Below are positions 25,893 through 36,036 of a stretch of DNA of 43,364 bases, one piece after another. Each line of letters starts with the position of its first letter. The first letter of the stretch is position 1. This DNA comes from Pseudomonas plecoglossicida NBRC 103162 = DSM 15088. Lineage in GTDB: Bacteria; Pseudomonadota; Gammaproteobacteria; Pseudomonadales; Pseudomonadaceae. The translations under genes and the position numbers were made by a program. The stretch is taken from NCBI RefSeq assembly GCF_000730665.1, contig NZ_BBIV01000050.1, positions 1-43,364 of the forward strand, in the 5' to 3' direction. The notes below the pieces were generated by a model. That model saw only the letters and a list, made by a program, of their open reading frames with translations, made no database searches and was not told where the DNA came from.

Positions 25893-26702
25893 CTACGTGC
25901 GTGCACGCAGCGAAATTTGCTTGAGGTAGGCCTTGGGCGTGAGCCCGGTGTGCTCGCGAAAACACTTGTAGAACGCCGACAAGGAGTTGAAGCCGGCGTT
26001 GAAGGCCAGGTCGTCGATCGGGGCCTGGAGGCTGTGATCATCGAGGCTGGTCATCAGGTGCTGCAGGCGGGCCTGGTTGACGTAGCGGTAGAAGCTTTGG
26101 CCGAGCACCTGGTTGAGCAGGTAGGAGATCTGGTTGCGGCTGTAGCCGCTGGCCTCGGCCACTTGTTGCAGGTCCAGCTCCGGGTCCAGGTAAGGGCGTT
26201 GGCGCTGGAAGTAATGTTCCAGGTCCTGGGCCATGGTCGACAGTTGCCGAGGTGACAGGCCCAGGCGGCTGGTGGCCGGACGCGGACCTGCGCTGCTCAG
26301 GCCCTTGCCGTTCTGTCGAACCAGCGTGGCGTATTCGTTGACCTGCCAGATCAGCCCGTCCTTGACCGTGATCGCTTCGCTCGACTGGAAGGCCACCAGG
26401 CCCTCGCCGCCCTGCACCGTGACCTGGTACTGGATAAACGCGGTGCAGCCATCGACGCGAATGCGGTCGCTGTGGACGATGTCCTCGCCGGCCTCGTGCG
26501 GCAGGCAGGCGCGCACATAGTCGCGCAGCTCGCGGTAACCGAGCACGCGGTTCTGGAAGAAGTCGTGGTACTGGATATCGGGGTGGTAGAGCGCGATGAC
26601 GCCGTCGAGGTCACGGTGCTTCCAGCACAGGTGGTAGCGCAGCACGGTGTCGGCGGTGAGCGGGGTTTGCTCGGGGCCGTCGGGGAGGGCGGTGGCGGTC
26701 AT
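25893..26702 (-). CDS. AraC-family regulator with SnoaL-like sensor domain
   Basis: The 269-aa protein (from ATG 26702; ATG 26717 would add five residues) has two parts. Residues about 10-130 look like a SnoaL/NTF2-type cone domain (RYHLCWKHRDLDGVIALYHP to WQVNEYATLVRQ). The C-terminal 100 form an AraC double helix-turn-helix (LDLQQVAEASGYSRNQISYL and IDDLAFNAGFNSLSAFYKCF). It presumably senses an amine or its product and controls the oxidoreductase-cupin-binding protein unit just downstream, though nothing shows the direction of control. Confidence 0.9.
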   Translation of the reverse strand: MTATALPDGPEQTPLTADTVLRYHLCWKHRDLDGVIALYHPDIQYHDFFQNRVLGYRELRDYVRACLPHEAGEDIVHSDRIRVDGCTAFIQYQVTVQGGEGLVAFQSSEAITVKDGLIWQVNEYATLVRQNGKGLSSAGPRPATSRLGLSPRQLSTMAQDLEHYFQRQRPYLDPELDLQQVAEASGYSRNQISYLLNQVLGQSFYRYVNQARLQHLMTSLDDHSLQAPIDDLAFNAGFNSLSAFYKCFREHTGLTPKAYLKQISLRART

Positions 26703-26877
26703 GGCTCGATAGTGCATTGCAGAACACCCAGGCGCAAGGGTGCGGATCTGGCATTTTGCACGGTTTGGCCAAGCGGCTTGGCGGCTAAGTTATTGATTCA
26801 GCTGGCTGTAATTTTTAGATACAGCTGGCATGGGCGCTGCACTGTACTTGTACAACAACCAACAAGGAGTACAGGCC

Positions 26878-26952
26878 ATGCGCTCGATTCTGCTGTGGAT
26901 GATTGGGGTACCGATTCCGGTGATCATTCTGATCTGGTTCTTCATGCATTGA
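26878..26952 (+). CDS. 24-aa hydrophobic membrane peptide
   Basis: A strong AAGGAG site precedes ATG 26878. The 24-residue product reads MRSILLWMIGVPIPVIILIW then FFMH, a single predicted membrane helix with central prolines. The gene is followed immediately by a stem-loop and REP pair. It resembles the small hydrophobic proteins often left unannotated in Pseudomonas. It is divergent from the AraC gene across a 175-bp spacer in which CAGCTGG occurs twice, about 26 bases apart. Confidence 0.7.
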   Translation: MRSILLWMIGVPIPVIILIWFFMH

Positions 26953-26960
26953 GATTGCCG

Positions 26961-27042
26961 GGGCCGCTTTGCGGCCCATCGCCGGCAAGCCGGCTCCCAC
27001 ACGGATCCCGCGGACCTTTGTGGGAGCCGGCTTGCCGGCGAT
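26961..27042. repeat. Stem-loop plus REP pair
   Basis: GGGCCGC-TTT-GCGGCCC (26,961-26,977) is followed by inverted REP copies at about 26,978-27,002 and 27,019-27,042. It lies between the 24-aa gene and the end of dppF and probably terminates both. Confidence 0.88.
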
Positions 27043-27057
27043 GAAGGCGGCGCCTAT

Positions 27058-28025
<968 letters not shown>

Positions 28026-28026
<1 letters not shown>

Positions 28027-28994
28027 CACGCCACCTCCTGGTTCAGCGGGTAGAAGCAACGCACCAGGCTATGGGCCTGGGGATCGAGGGTCGGGCGCTG
28101 GCGCCGGCAGTTGTCCTGCACATACGGGCAGCGCGGCGACAGCAGGCAGCCCTCGGGGCGGTCGTAGCGGCCCGGGACGATGCCGGGCAGGGTGGCCAGG
28201 CGCTCGGCGCCGATGCTGTGCTCGGGGATCGCCGCCAGCAGCGCTTCGCTGTAGGGGTGGGCCGGGACATCGAACAGCTCGGGTACCTGGCCCACTTCCA
28301 CGGCTTGCCCTGCATACATCACGCACACGCGCCTGGCGGTTTCGGCGACCACGGCCAGGTCGTGGGTGATCAGGATGAGCGCCATGTTGCGCTCCTTCTG
28401 CAGGTTCACCAGCAGCTCCATGATCTGTGCCTGGATGGTCACGTCCAGCGCCGTGGTGGGCTCGTCGGCGATCAGCAGCTTGGGCTCGCCGGCGATCGCC
28501 ATGGCGATCGCCACGCGTTGGCTCATGCCGCCCGACAGTTGATGCGGATAGGCGTCCAGGCGGCTTTCGGCGGCCGGGATCTCGACCTTCTTCAACAGCT
28601 CCAGGGCGCGCTGGCGTGCAGCCTTGCCCTTCAGGCCCAGGTGCTGGCGCAGCACTTCCTCGATCTGGTAACCGACGGTATAGCTGGGGTTGAGCGCGGT
28701 CATCGGGTCCTGGAAGACCATGGCGATGTCCTTGCCCACCACCTTGCGCCGCTGGCGGCCGCTGAGCTTGAGCATGTCGGTGCCGTCGAAGGCGAGGGTA
28801 TCGGCGGTGATGCGCCCGGGGGCGTCGATCAGGCCCATCAGGGCCATCATGGTCACCGACTTGCCCGAGCCGGACTCGCCGACGATGGCCAGGATCTCGC
28901 CGGCGTCCACCGCCAGGTCCAGGCCGTCCACCACCGGCACGGCATTGGCGTCGCCGAAGCGCACGTTCAGGTTGTTGATCTGCAACAGTGACAT
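28026..28994 (-). CDS. dppD: Dipeptide ABC transporter ATPase DppD
   Basis: The 322-aa ATPase has Walker A GESGSGKSV, signature LSGGMSQRVAIAMA, Walker B LLIADEPTTALD, and the C-terminal GCLLSPRCPYVQDNC segment. It pairs with DppF. ATG 28994 is chosen over the open frame to 29039 because AGGAG lies six bases upstream. It follows dppC by 10 bases and overlaps dppF by one base, as expected within one operon. Confidence 0.96.
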
Positions 28995-29004
28995 GGCGCT
29001 CTCC

Positions 29005-29931
29005 TCAGGCGGCGTTCTTGAGTTTCGGGTCCAGCGCATCGCGCAGGCCGTCGCCCATCAGGTTGATTGCCAGCACACTGAGCAGAATCGTCAGGCCCGG
29101 CAGGCTCACCACCCACCAGGCCCGCTCGATGTAGTCGCGCGCCGAAGCCAGCATGGTGCCCCACTCGGGGGTCGGCGGTTGCACGCCCAGGCCCAGGAAG
29201 CCCAGCGCCGCAGCGTCGAGAATGGCCGAGGAGAAGCTCAAGGTGGCCTGCACGATCAGCGGCGCCATGCAGTTGGGCAGCACGATGACGAACATCAGCC
29301 GCGGCAGGCCGGCACCGGCCAGGCGTGCGGCGGTGACGTAGTCGCGGTTGAGTTCGCCCATCACCGCAGCGCGGGTCAGACGCACGTAGGAGGGGAGGGA
29401 AACGATGGCGATGGCGATCACCGTGTTGATCAGGCCGGGGCCGAGGATGGCGACGATCGCCACCGCCAGCAGCAGCGACGGCAGGGCCAGCATCACGTCC
29501 ATCAGGCGCATGATCGAGGGGCCGAGAATGTGCGGGAAGAAACCGGCCAGCAGGCCCAGCAGGATGCCAGGAATCAGCGACATCACCACCGAGGAAAGAC
29601 CGATCAGCAGCGACAGCCGCGCGCCCTGGATCAGCCGCGAGAGCAGGTCGCGGCCCAGCTCGTCGGTGCCGAGGATGAACTGCCAGCTACCGCCTTCGAG
29701 CCACACCGGTGGCGTCAGCAGGAAGTCGCGGTACTGCTCGCTCGGGTCATGCGGGGCGACCCACGGCGCGAACAGCGCGCAGAACACCACCAGGCACATG
29801 AAGGCCAGGCCCATCACGGCGCCCTTGTTGCGCGAGAAGGCGTGCCAGAATTCTTTGTACGGCGAGGGGTAGAGCAGGCTCTGGTCCACCGGGTTGGCCG
29901 GTGTGACGGATTTCGGAATCGGGCTAGTCAT
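29005..29931 (-). CDS. dppC: Dipeptide ABC transporter permease DppC
   Basis: The 308-aa inner-membrane protein has an N-terminal helix (GLAFMCLVVFCALFAPWVAP), the periplasmic GTDELGRDLLSR signature of DppC/OppC proteins, and five more helices. The EAA-type cytoplasmic loop DYVTAARLAGAGLPRLMF contacts the ATPases. It starts 10 bases after dppB ends. Confidence 0.96.
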   Translation of the reverse strand: MTSPIPKSVTPANPVDQSLLYPSPYKEFWHAFSRNKGAVMGLAFMCLVVFCALFAPWVAPHDPSEQYRDFLLTPPVWLEGGSWQFILGTDELGRDLLSRLIQGARLSLLIGLSSVVMSLIPGILLGLLAGFFPHILGPSIMRLMDVMLALPSLLLAVAIVAILGPGLINTVIAIAIVSLPSYVRLTRAAVMGELNRDYVTAARLAGAGLPRLMFVIVLPNCMAPLIVQATLSFSSAILDAAALGFLGLGVQPPTPEWGTMLASARDYIERAWWVVSLPGLTILLSVLAINLMGDGLRDALDPKLKNAA

Positions 29932-29941
29932 GACGAGGGCC

Positions 29942-30952
29942 TCAGCGCTGATGACGGATGCGTGGGTTGGCCAGGCCGTAGAGGATGTCCACGACGAAGT
30001 TGACCAGGATCACCAGGCAGGCGATCAACAGGATGCCGTTCTGGACCACGGGGTAGTCACGGGCACCGATGGCTTCGATCAGCCACTTGCCGATGCCCGG
30101 CCAGGAAAAGATGGTTTCGGTGAGCACGGCGCCGGCCAGCAGTGTGCCGACCTGCAGGCCGAACACCGTCAGCACCGGGATCAGCGCGTTGCGCAGGCCG
30201 TGCACGAACACCACGCGGGCCGGTGACAGGCCCTTGGCGCGGGCGGTGCGGATGTAGTCTTCGCGCAGCACTTCGAGCATCGACGAGCGGGTCATGCGGG
30301 CGATCACTGCCAACGGAATGGTGCCGAGCACGATGGCCGGCAGGATCAGGTGCATCACCGCGTCCTTGAATGCGCCTTCCTCGTCGCTGAGCAGGGTGTC
30401 GATGAGCATGAAGCCGGTTTTCGGCTCGATGTCGTAGAGCAGGTCGATACGCCCTGAGACCGGCGTCCAGCCGAGGCTCACCGAGAAGAACATGATCAGG
30501 ATCAGGCCCCACCAGAAGATCGGCATGGAATAGCCGGCCAGGGAGATGCCCATGACCCCGTGGTCGAACAGCGAGCCGCGCTTGAGCGCGGCGATCACCC
30601 CGGCCAGCAGGCCGACGGTGCCGGCGAACAGCAAGGCGGCGAACGACAGTTCCAGGGTGGCCGGGAACAAGGTGAGGAACTCGGTCCACACGCTCTCGCG
30701 GGTGCGCAGGGATTCGCCCAGGTCACCTTGGGCCAGCTTGCCGACGTAGTCCAGGTACTGGACCGGCAGCGGCTTGTTCAGGCCCAGGCGCTCCATGGCC
30801 TGGGCATGCATCTCGGGGTCGACCCTGCGCTCGCCCATCATCACTTCCACCGGGTCGCCGGGGATCAGGCGTATGAGCGCGAAGGTCAGCAAGGTGATGC
30901 CGAAGAAGGTCGGTATCAGCAGGCCCAGGCGCCGGGCAATAAAACTCAACAT
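29942..30952 (-). CDS. dppB: Dipeptide ABC transporter permease DppB
   Basis: The 336-aa protein begins MLSFIARRLGLLIPTFFGIT, the standard opening of DppB/OppB permeases. It has six helices and the EAA loop DYIRTARAKGLSPARVVFVH. It forms the translocation pore with DppC. The ATG follows GAGG. It is 76 bases downstream of dppA. Confidence 0.96.
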   Translation of the reverse strand: MLSFIARRLGLLIPTFFGITLLTFALIRLIPGDPVEVMMGERRVDPEMHAQAMERLGLNKPLPVQYLDYVGKLAQGDLGESLRTRESVWTEFLTLFPATLELSFAALLFAGTVGLLAGVIAALKRGSLFDHGVMGISLAGYSMPIFWWGLILIMFFSVSLGWTPVSGRIDLLYDIEPKTGFMLIDTLLSDEEGAFKDAVMHLILPAIVLGTIPLAVIARMTRSSMLEVLREDYIRTARAKGLSPARVVFVHGLRNALIPVLTVFGLQVGTLLAGAVLTETIFSWPGIGKWLIEAIGARDYPVVQNGILLIACLVILVNFVVDILYGLANPRIRHQR

Positions 30953-31028
30953 TGTCGGGGTTACCTCATCAGCCGTGGTGCGGCGGTGCCGCCGGTGCCC
31001 GTGTGGGGTGCCGGCGATCGCTGTTGTT

Positions 31029-32624
31029 CTACTTCACCTTGGTGGTGGCGAAGTTGTTGTTGGTCAGAGGGTTGATCACGTAACCCTCCACGTTGTCACG
31101 CATGGCGGTGAACATCTTCGGATGGGCCATGCTGATCCAGGGTTGATCGTCATCGTACACCTTCAATGCCTCGGCATAGAGCCGTGCGCGTTCGTCGTTG
31201 TCGATCACTTCGCGGGCGCGGGTGATCAGCTCCTGGAATTTCGGGTTGCACCAGCGGGCGTAGTTTTCGCCGGTCCTGGCGGCATCGCAGCTGAGCAGGG
31301 GGCTGAGGAAGTTGTCCGGGTCGCCGTTGTCGCCGGCCCAGCCGGTGGAGACCAGGTCCGCTTCGCCTTTCTTGGCGCGGCGCAGCATCTCGGCCCACTC
31401 CATCACGCGGATATCCAGCTTGAGGCCGATCTGCTTGAGGTCGGACTGCAGCATTTCGGCCGACAGGCGCGGGTTGGGATTGGTCGCGCCACCGCCATTG
31501 CGGGTGAACAGGGTGATGACCGTGCCTTGCGGTACGCCCGCTTCCTTGAGCAGTTCGCGCGCCTTGGCCAGGTCGCGGGGCGGGTTATGGTTGTCGGTGT
31601 TGTAGCCGATCATGGTCGGCGGGTACGGGTTCACCCCGACCAGCGCGTTGCCCTTGCCGAACAGCTGGTCGACATGGGTCTGGCGGTCGAAGGCCATGTT
31701 GATGGCTTTGCGCACGCGCACGTCGCCCAGGTACTTGTGCTCGGTGTTCATGGCGATGTAGCCGGTGACCAGGGCTTCGATCTCGGCCACCTTGAGCCTG
31801 GGGTCGGCCTTGATCGACGGTACGTCGTCCGGCTTGGGGTACAGCGCCACCTGGCATTCGTTGGCGCGCAGCTTCTGCAGGCGCACGTTGCTGTCGGTGG
31901 CGATGGCGAAGATCAGCGCGTCGCTTGGCGGCTTGCCGCGGAAATAGTCCGGGTTGGGCTTGAAGCGGACCTGCGCATCCTTGTTGTAGCGCTGGAAGAT
32001 GAACGGGCCGGTGCCGATCGGCTTGCTGTTGAGCTCGGCGGTCTTGCCGGCCTTGAGCAACTGGTCGCCGTATTCGGCGGAGTAGATCGAGGTGAAGCCC
32101 ATGGCCATGTCCCGCAGGAAGGGGGCCTCCGGGCGGGTGAGGGTGATGACCACGGTGTGGTCGTCGGTCTTTTCCACCGACTTGAGCAGGTCCTTGAAGG
32201 CCATGCTCTCGAAGTACGGGTAGCCAACGCTGGTCTTGGCGTGCCATGGGTGCTTCGGATCGAGCTGGCGGTTCAGGCTCCACAGCACATCGTCGGCGTT
32301 GAAGTCGCGAGTCGGCTTGAAATAGTCGGTGGTGTGGAACTTCACCCCTTGGCGCAGGTGGAAGGTGTAACTCAGGCCGTCTGGCGAGATGTCCCAGCGT
32401 TCGGCCAGGGCCGGCTGGATGTCGGTGGTGCCGGGCCTGAAGTCGACCAGGCGGTTGAACACCGTTTCGGCCGTGGCGTCGGCCGTGACCGCAGTGGTGT
32501 ACTGGACCACGTCGAAGCCTTCCGGGCTGGCTTCGGTGCACACCACCAGGGGCTTGGCCGCCAGTTGCCCGGCAGCGCCCAGGATGACCGCGGCCAGGGC
32601 CGCGCGCAGTGCTAGCGATGTCAT
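31029..32624 (-). CDS. dppA: Dipeptide-binding periplasmic protein DppA
   Basis: The 531-aa solute-binding protein has a signal peptide (RAALAAVILGAAGQLAA) and the family-5 motifs KPLVVCTEASPEGFDVVQYT, YTFHLRQGVKFH and GWAGDNGDPDNFLSPL. It delivers dipeptides to DppBC. ATG 32624 follows GGGAGG. It is the copy adjacent to the permease genes and more divergent from dppA2 and dppA3 than those are from each other. Confidence 0.95.
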   Translation of the reverse strand: MTSLALRAALAAVILGAAGQLAAKPLVVCTEASPEGFDVVQYTTAVTADATAETVFNRLVDFRPGTTDIQPALAERWDISPDGLSYTFHLRQGVKFHTTDYFKPTRDFNADDVLWSLNRQLDPKHPWHAKTSVGYPYFESMAFKDLLKSVEKTDDHTVVITLTRPEAPFLRDMAMGFTSIYSAEYGDQLLKAGKTAELNSKPIGTGPFIFQRYNKDAQVRFKPNPDYFRGKPPSDALIFAIATDSNVRLQKLRANECQVALYPKPDDVPSIKADPRLKVAEIEALVTGYIAMNTEHKYLGDVRVRKAINMAFDRQTHVDQLFGKGNALVGVNPYPPTMIGYNTDNHNPPRDLAKARELLKEAGVPQGTVITLFTRNGGGATNPNPRLSAEMLQSDLKQIGLKLDIRVMEWAEMLRRAKKGEADLVSTGWAGDNGDPDNFLSPLLSCDAARTGENYARWCNPKFQELITRAREVIDNDERARLYAEALKVYDDDQPWISMAHPKMFTAMRDNVEGYVINPLTNNNFATTKVK

Positions 32625-32697
32625 GGAACCTCCCTGCATGCATTGATTCCAGCGTAGCCGCCACGGCCCGGTTCGAAGCGGGCCGTGGCGTCAACGG

Positions 32698-34077
32698 TCA
32701 GAGGATGTTGAATGGAATGGTGGTGACGATGCGCAGCTCGTCCAGGCTGCCATCGCCTTGGGCCTTGCTGGCGCGGTGTGCGGTGTAGGTGGCGCGGATG
32801 CTGGTGTCCTTCAGCGGGCCGCTTTGCACCGCGTAGCTGGTACCGAAGCCCCACTCGTAGTGGGTCTCGCCGTCGAGCCCTTTCACGTCGTAGGCCGTGC
32901 CGCGGTAGTGGGTGCCGTCGATGCCCCAGCCTCGGGCGTTGTACAGGTTGAACTTGAGGCCCGGCACGCCGTAGGGCGCCATGTTCAGCACGTAGGCAAG
33001 CTGTACCGATTTCTCGTTCGGGCCGTTGAAGTCCGACAGCAAGGAGTTGGCCAGGTAGATGCCATTGGTTTCGTGCAGGTAGTCGAAGTACTCGTTGCCG
33101 TTGACTTGCTGCCACGACGCCGTGAGGGTGTGCGCCTGATGGGTCAGGCCGAGCGACAGGCTGTAGGTGTCGTTGTCGATCTCGCCCATCTTCTTGCTGC
33201 CTTCGTCCACGGTCTTGTAGTAGTTCAGGCCGGTGGTCAGGCTCAATGCGGCGTTGTCGCCCAGGACATGGTTGGCGCCGAAGTAGTACTGGTTCCAGAA
33301 GTCGTCGGCCTTGGTGGCGTACAGGCTGGTGGTCAGGCTCTTGAACGGCTGGTAGTTGACCCCGGTGGTGCTGGCACGGTCGGTTTCCACGCCGGTGGCG
33401 CTGTATTCGGTGCGGAACTTGCTCAGGCTTTGTTCGGTACGCGGCGAGACACGGTCGAAGGTGCCCAGGTCGAACGACAGGTTGTCGATCTCGGCGCTGT
33501 GCAGGAACGCCCCCTGGAAGCTCGACGGCAGGGCACGGTTGCCGATGTAGGCGATCATCGGCGTATCCACCGATTGGCGGCCGACGGTCAGGGTGGTGTT
33601 GGACACCCGCGCCTTGATGTTGGCCAGGCCCATCTTGCTCCACTGGCCGATGGGGTCGCCATCGCTGTGGGTCAGGGTGCGGTTGTTCGGCCCGGCGACG
33701 GCCGCGCGGCCTTGCTCCAGGGCGATGGCGTTATAGCCGGCAGCCTCCACGGCGAAGCCCACGGTGCCCTGGGTGAAGCCGGAACTGTAGTTGAGGATGG
33801 TGCCCTGGACCCAGTTGTCGCGGCTATGGGTGTCGTGGCGTGTACCGTCGCTCTTGTAGTACTTCCACAGCGGGGCGCGGGTGGCGCGTTCGCGGGCGTA
33901 CCAGTTGCGCGTGCTGCCGGACAGGCTCTGGCCGTCGATGAAGCCGCTAGCCTGTTCCTGCTCGCTGGCGCTCTTGAGGCTGAACGGGACGAAGTCCTGG
34001 CTCTGGGTGTCGGCCTGGGCGGTGGTGCACCAGGTACCGATGGACAAGGCCAGTGCGCTGAGAGTGAAAAGTCTCAA
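32698..34077 (-). CDS. opdP: OprD-family porin OpdP (dipeptide uptake)
   Basis: The 459-aa outer-membrane protein has a signal peptide cleaved near TAQA and an 18-strand OprD-type barrel with typical motifs (FIDGQSLSGSTRNWYARE, VGRQSVDTPMIAYIGNRALP, a terminal aromatic-poor NIL). In P. aeruginosa OpdP admits glycine-glutamate and other small peptides and lies inside the dpp operon, as here between dppA copies. The symbol rests on that context. Confidence 0.9.
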   Translation of the reverse strand: MRLFTLSALALSIGTWCTTAQADTQSQDFVPFSLKSASEQEQASGFIDGQSLSGSTRNWYARERATRAPLWKYYKSDGTRHDTHSRDNWVQGTILNYSSGFTQGTVGFAVEAAGYNAIALEQGRAAVAGPNNRTLTHSDGDPIGQWSKMGLANIKARVSNTTLTVGRQSVDTPMIAYIGNRALPSSFQGAFLHSAEIDNLSFDLGTFDRVSPRTEQSLSKFRTEYSATGVETDRASTTGVNYQPFKSLTTSLYATKADDFWNQYYFGANHVLGDNAALSLTTGLNYYKTVDEGSKKMGEIDNDTYSLSLGLTHQAHTLTASWQQVNGNEYFDYLHETNGIYLANSLLSDFNGPNEKSVQLAYVLNMAPYGVPGLKFNLYNARGWGIDGTHYRGTAYDVKGLDGETHYEWGFGTSYAVQSGPLKDTSIRATYTAHRASKAQGDGSLDELRIVTTIPFNIL

Positions 34078-34201
34078 GGTTAAAGCTCCCTTTCTGTTCT
34101 TTTAGTTATTGCCTGGCCTTGTGGGCCGGGTGGTTTGCTGCGGTGTTGCCAGGGTTGCCGCGGGATCGCCGGGCAAAATCGGGGGAGTTGTGTTAGGCCC
34201 T

Positions 34202-34285
34202 ATCGCTGGCAAGCCAGCTCCCACAGAGGGTGCACAAGCCTCGGGATCTGTAGCGATCCCTGTGGGAGCCGGTTTGTCGTGGCGA
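34202..34285. repeat. REP pair, partly degenerate
   Basis: ATCGCTGGCAAGCCAGCTCC at the left and an inverted, diverged copy GGAGCCGGTTTGTCG at the right form a REP pair between opdP and dppA2. Confidence 0.75.
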
Positions 34286-34320
34286 CGAACCGCGGCGATA
34301 GGGGCGGAACAGGTCAGAAC

Positions 34321-35912
34321 CTAATCAACACTCACACCGGAAAAGTCATTGCGGCCAAAGGGGCTGACCTTGAAATCGGCCACCTTGACGCTGATCGGCT
34401 GGTTCACCGTGGAATGCGCCACCGGGGTGATCGGCACCTGTTGCTTGAGGCGCTGCTGCGCCTGCTGGTACAGGGCGGAGCGCTGGGTCCGGTCGGTGAC
34501 CTGCTTGGCCTGCTTGACCAGGCTGTCGTATTGCGGGTCGCACCACAGCGAGTAGTTGTTGCTGCCGATGGCGTCGCAGTTGTAGAGCGTGCCCAGCCAG
34601 TTGTCCGGGTCGCCGTTGTCGCCCGTCCAGCCGATCAGCGCGATGTCGTGTTCGCCGCTTTTCATGCGCTTGAGGTACTCGCCCCATTCGTAGCTGACGA
34701 TCCTCACCTTGAAGCCGAGCTTGCTCCAGTCGGCCTGGAGCATCTCGGCCATCAGCTTGGCGTTGGGGTTGTAGGGGCGCTGTACGGGCATGGCCCACAG
34801 GGTGACTTCAGTGCCTGGCCTGACCCCAGCCTGCTCGAGCAGCTTTTTGGCTTTTTCCGGATCGAAGGGGGCGTCCTTGAGGCGGGTGTCGTAGGACCAT
34901 TGAGTCGGTGGCATGGCATTGACAGCCAACTGGCCGGAGTCCTGATACACCGCCTGCAGGATCGCCTGCTTGTTCACCGCCATGTCCATGGCCTGGCGCA
35001 CTTCCAGGCGGTCGAACGGTGGATGCTGGGTGTTGTAGGCGATGTAGCCGAGATGAAGCCTGGTTGCTGCATCACCTGCAGCTTGCTGTCGGCCCGCAGC
35101 GCCGGCAGGTCGGCGGGACGTGGGTGCAGGGTGACCTGGCATTCGTTGCGGCGCAGCTTCTGGATGCGAACCGAAGGGTCGGTGTTGATCGAGAACACCA
35201 GGTTGTCGATCTTCACCTCGTCGGGGGCCCAGTAATCCTTGTTGCCCTTGAAGCGGATCTGCGAATCCTTCTGGTAGCGCTGGAACACGAACGGCCCCGT
35301 GCCGATCGGCTGCTGGTTGATATCGCTGGGCCGGCCGCTGGCCAGCAGTTGTTCGGCGTACTCGGCAGACAGGATCGAGGCAAAGCTCATGGCCAGGTTC
35401 TGTACGAAGGCGGCATCGACCTTGTCGAGGGTGAACACCACGGTCAGCGGGTCGGTCTTTTCGACCCGCGCGATGTTCTTGTCCAGGCCCATGCTGACGA
35501 AGTAGGGGAATTCGGTGGGGTAGGCCTGGCGGAACGGGTGGCCCTTGTCGAGCATGCGGTTGAAGGTGAACAGCACATCGTCGGCGTTGAAGTCGCGGCC
35601 TGGGGTGAAGGCCTTGTTGGCGTGGAACTTCACGCCCTGACGCAGGTGGAAGGTGTAGCGCAGGCCGTCATCGGACACCTCCCATCGGGTTGCCAGCGCG
35701 GGTTGCACGGCCGTGCCGCCGCGTTCGAACTCCACCAGGCGGTTGTAGATCGGTTCGGCGGCGTCGTTGTCGGTGGCGCTGGTGTACTGGGCCGTGTCGA
35801 AGCCGGCCGGGCTGCCTTCGGAGCAAAACACCAGGTTGTTGGCCAGCAGGGCAGGGGCCTGGCTCATGAGGCCAAGGCCGAGCAGGCTGGAAAGCAGTGT
35901 GATGTGGCGCAT
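34321..35912 (-). pseudogene. dppA2: Second dppA copy with a one-base frameshift
   Basis: From ATG 35912 the protein has a signal peptide (MRHITLLSSLLGLGLMSQ) and family-5 motifs up to QVMQQPGF. It then switches frame: the next residues, HLGYIAYNTQHPPFDRLEVR, lie in the -1 frame and run on to the stop at 34,321. One missing base near 35,055 explains this; restoring it gives 530 aa, matching dppA3 (541 aa). The gene is therefore inactive if the sequence is right. A sequencing error is the main alternative. Neighbouring frames show no other damage, so any mutation is recent. Confidence 0.85.
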
Positions 35913-36036
35913 GGTAAATCCTTTTTCCGTCTGTTTTCGCCGCCTTGGGGTGCCAAAGCGGCAACAGGGCCCCATCCCCGACGCGGGTAGCGTCGGGGTG
36001 GGTGTGGTTACGGGAATGGGCGAGGGTGGCCTGGTG

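Noticed and set aside
30774..32615. 613-codon open frame antisense to dppA/dppB
   Set aside because: It is a shadow of the third-position GC bias of dppA. There is no ribosome site and no protein-like motif.
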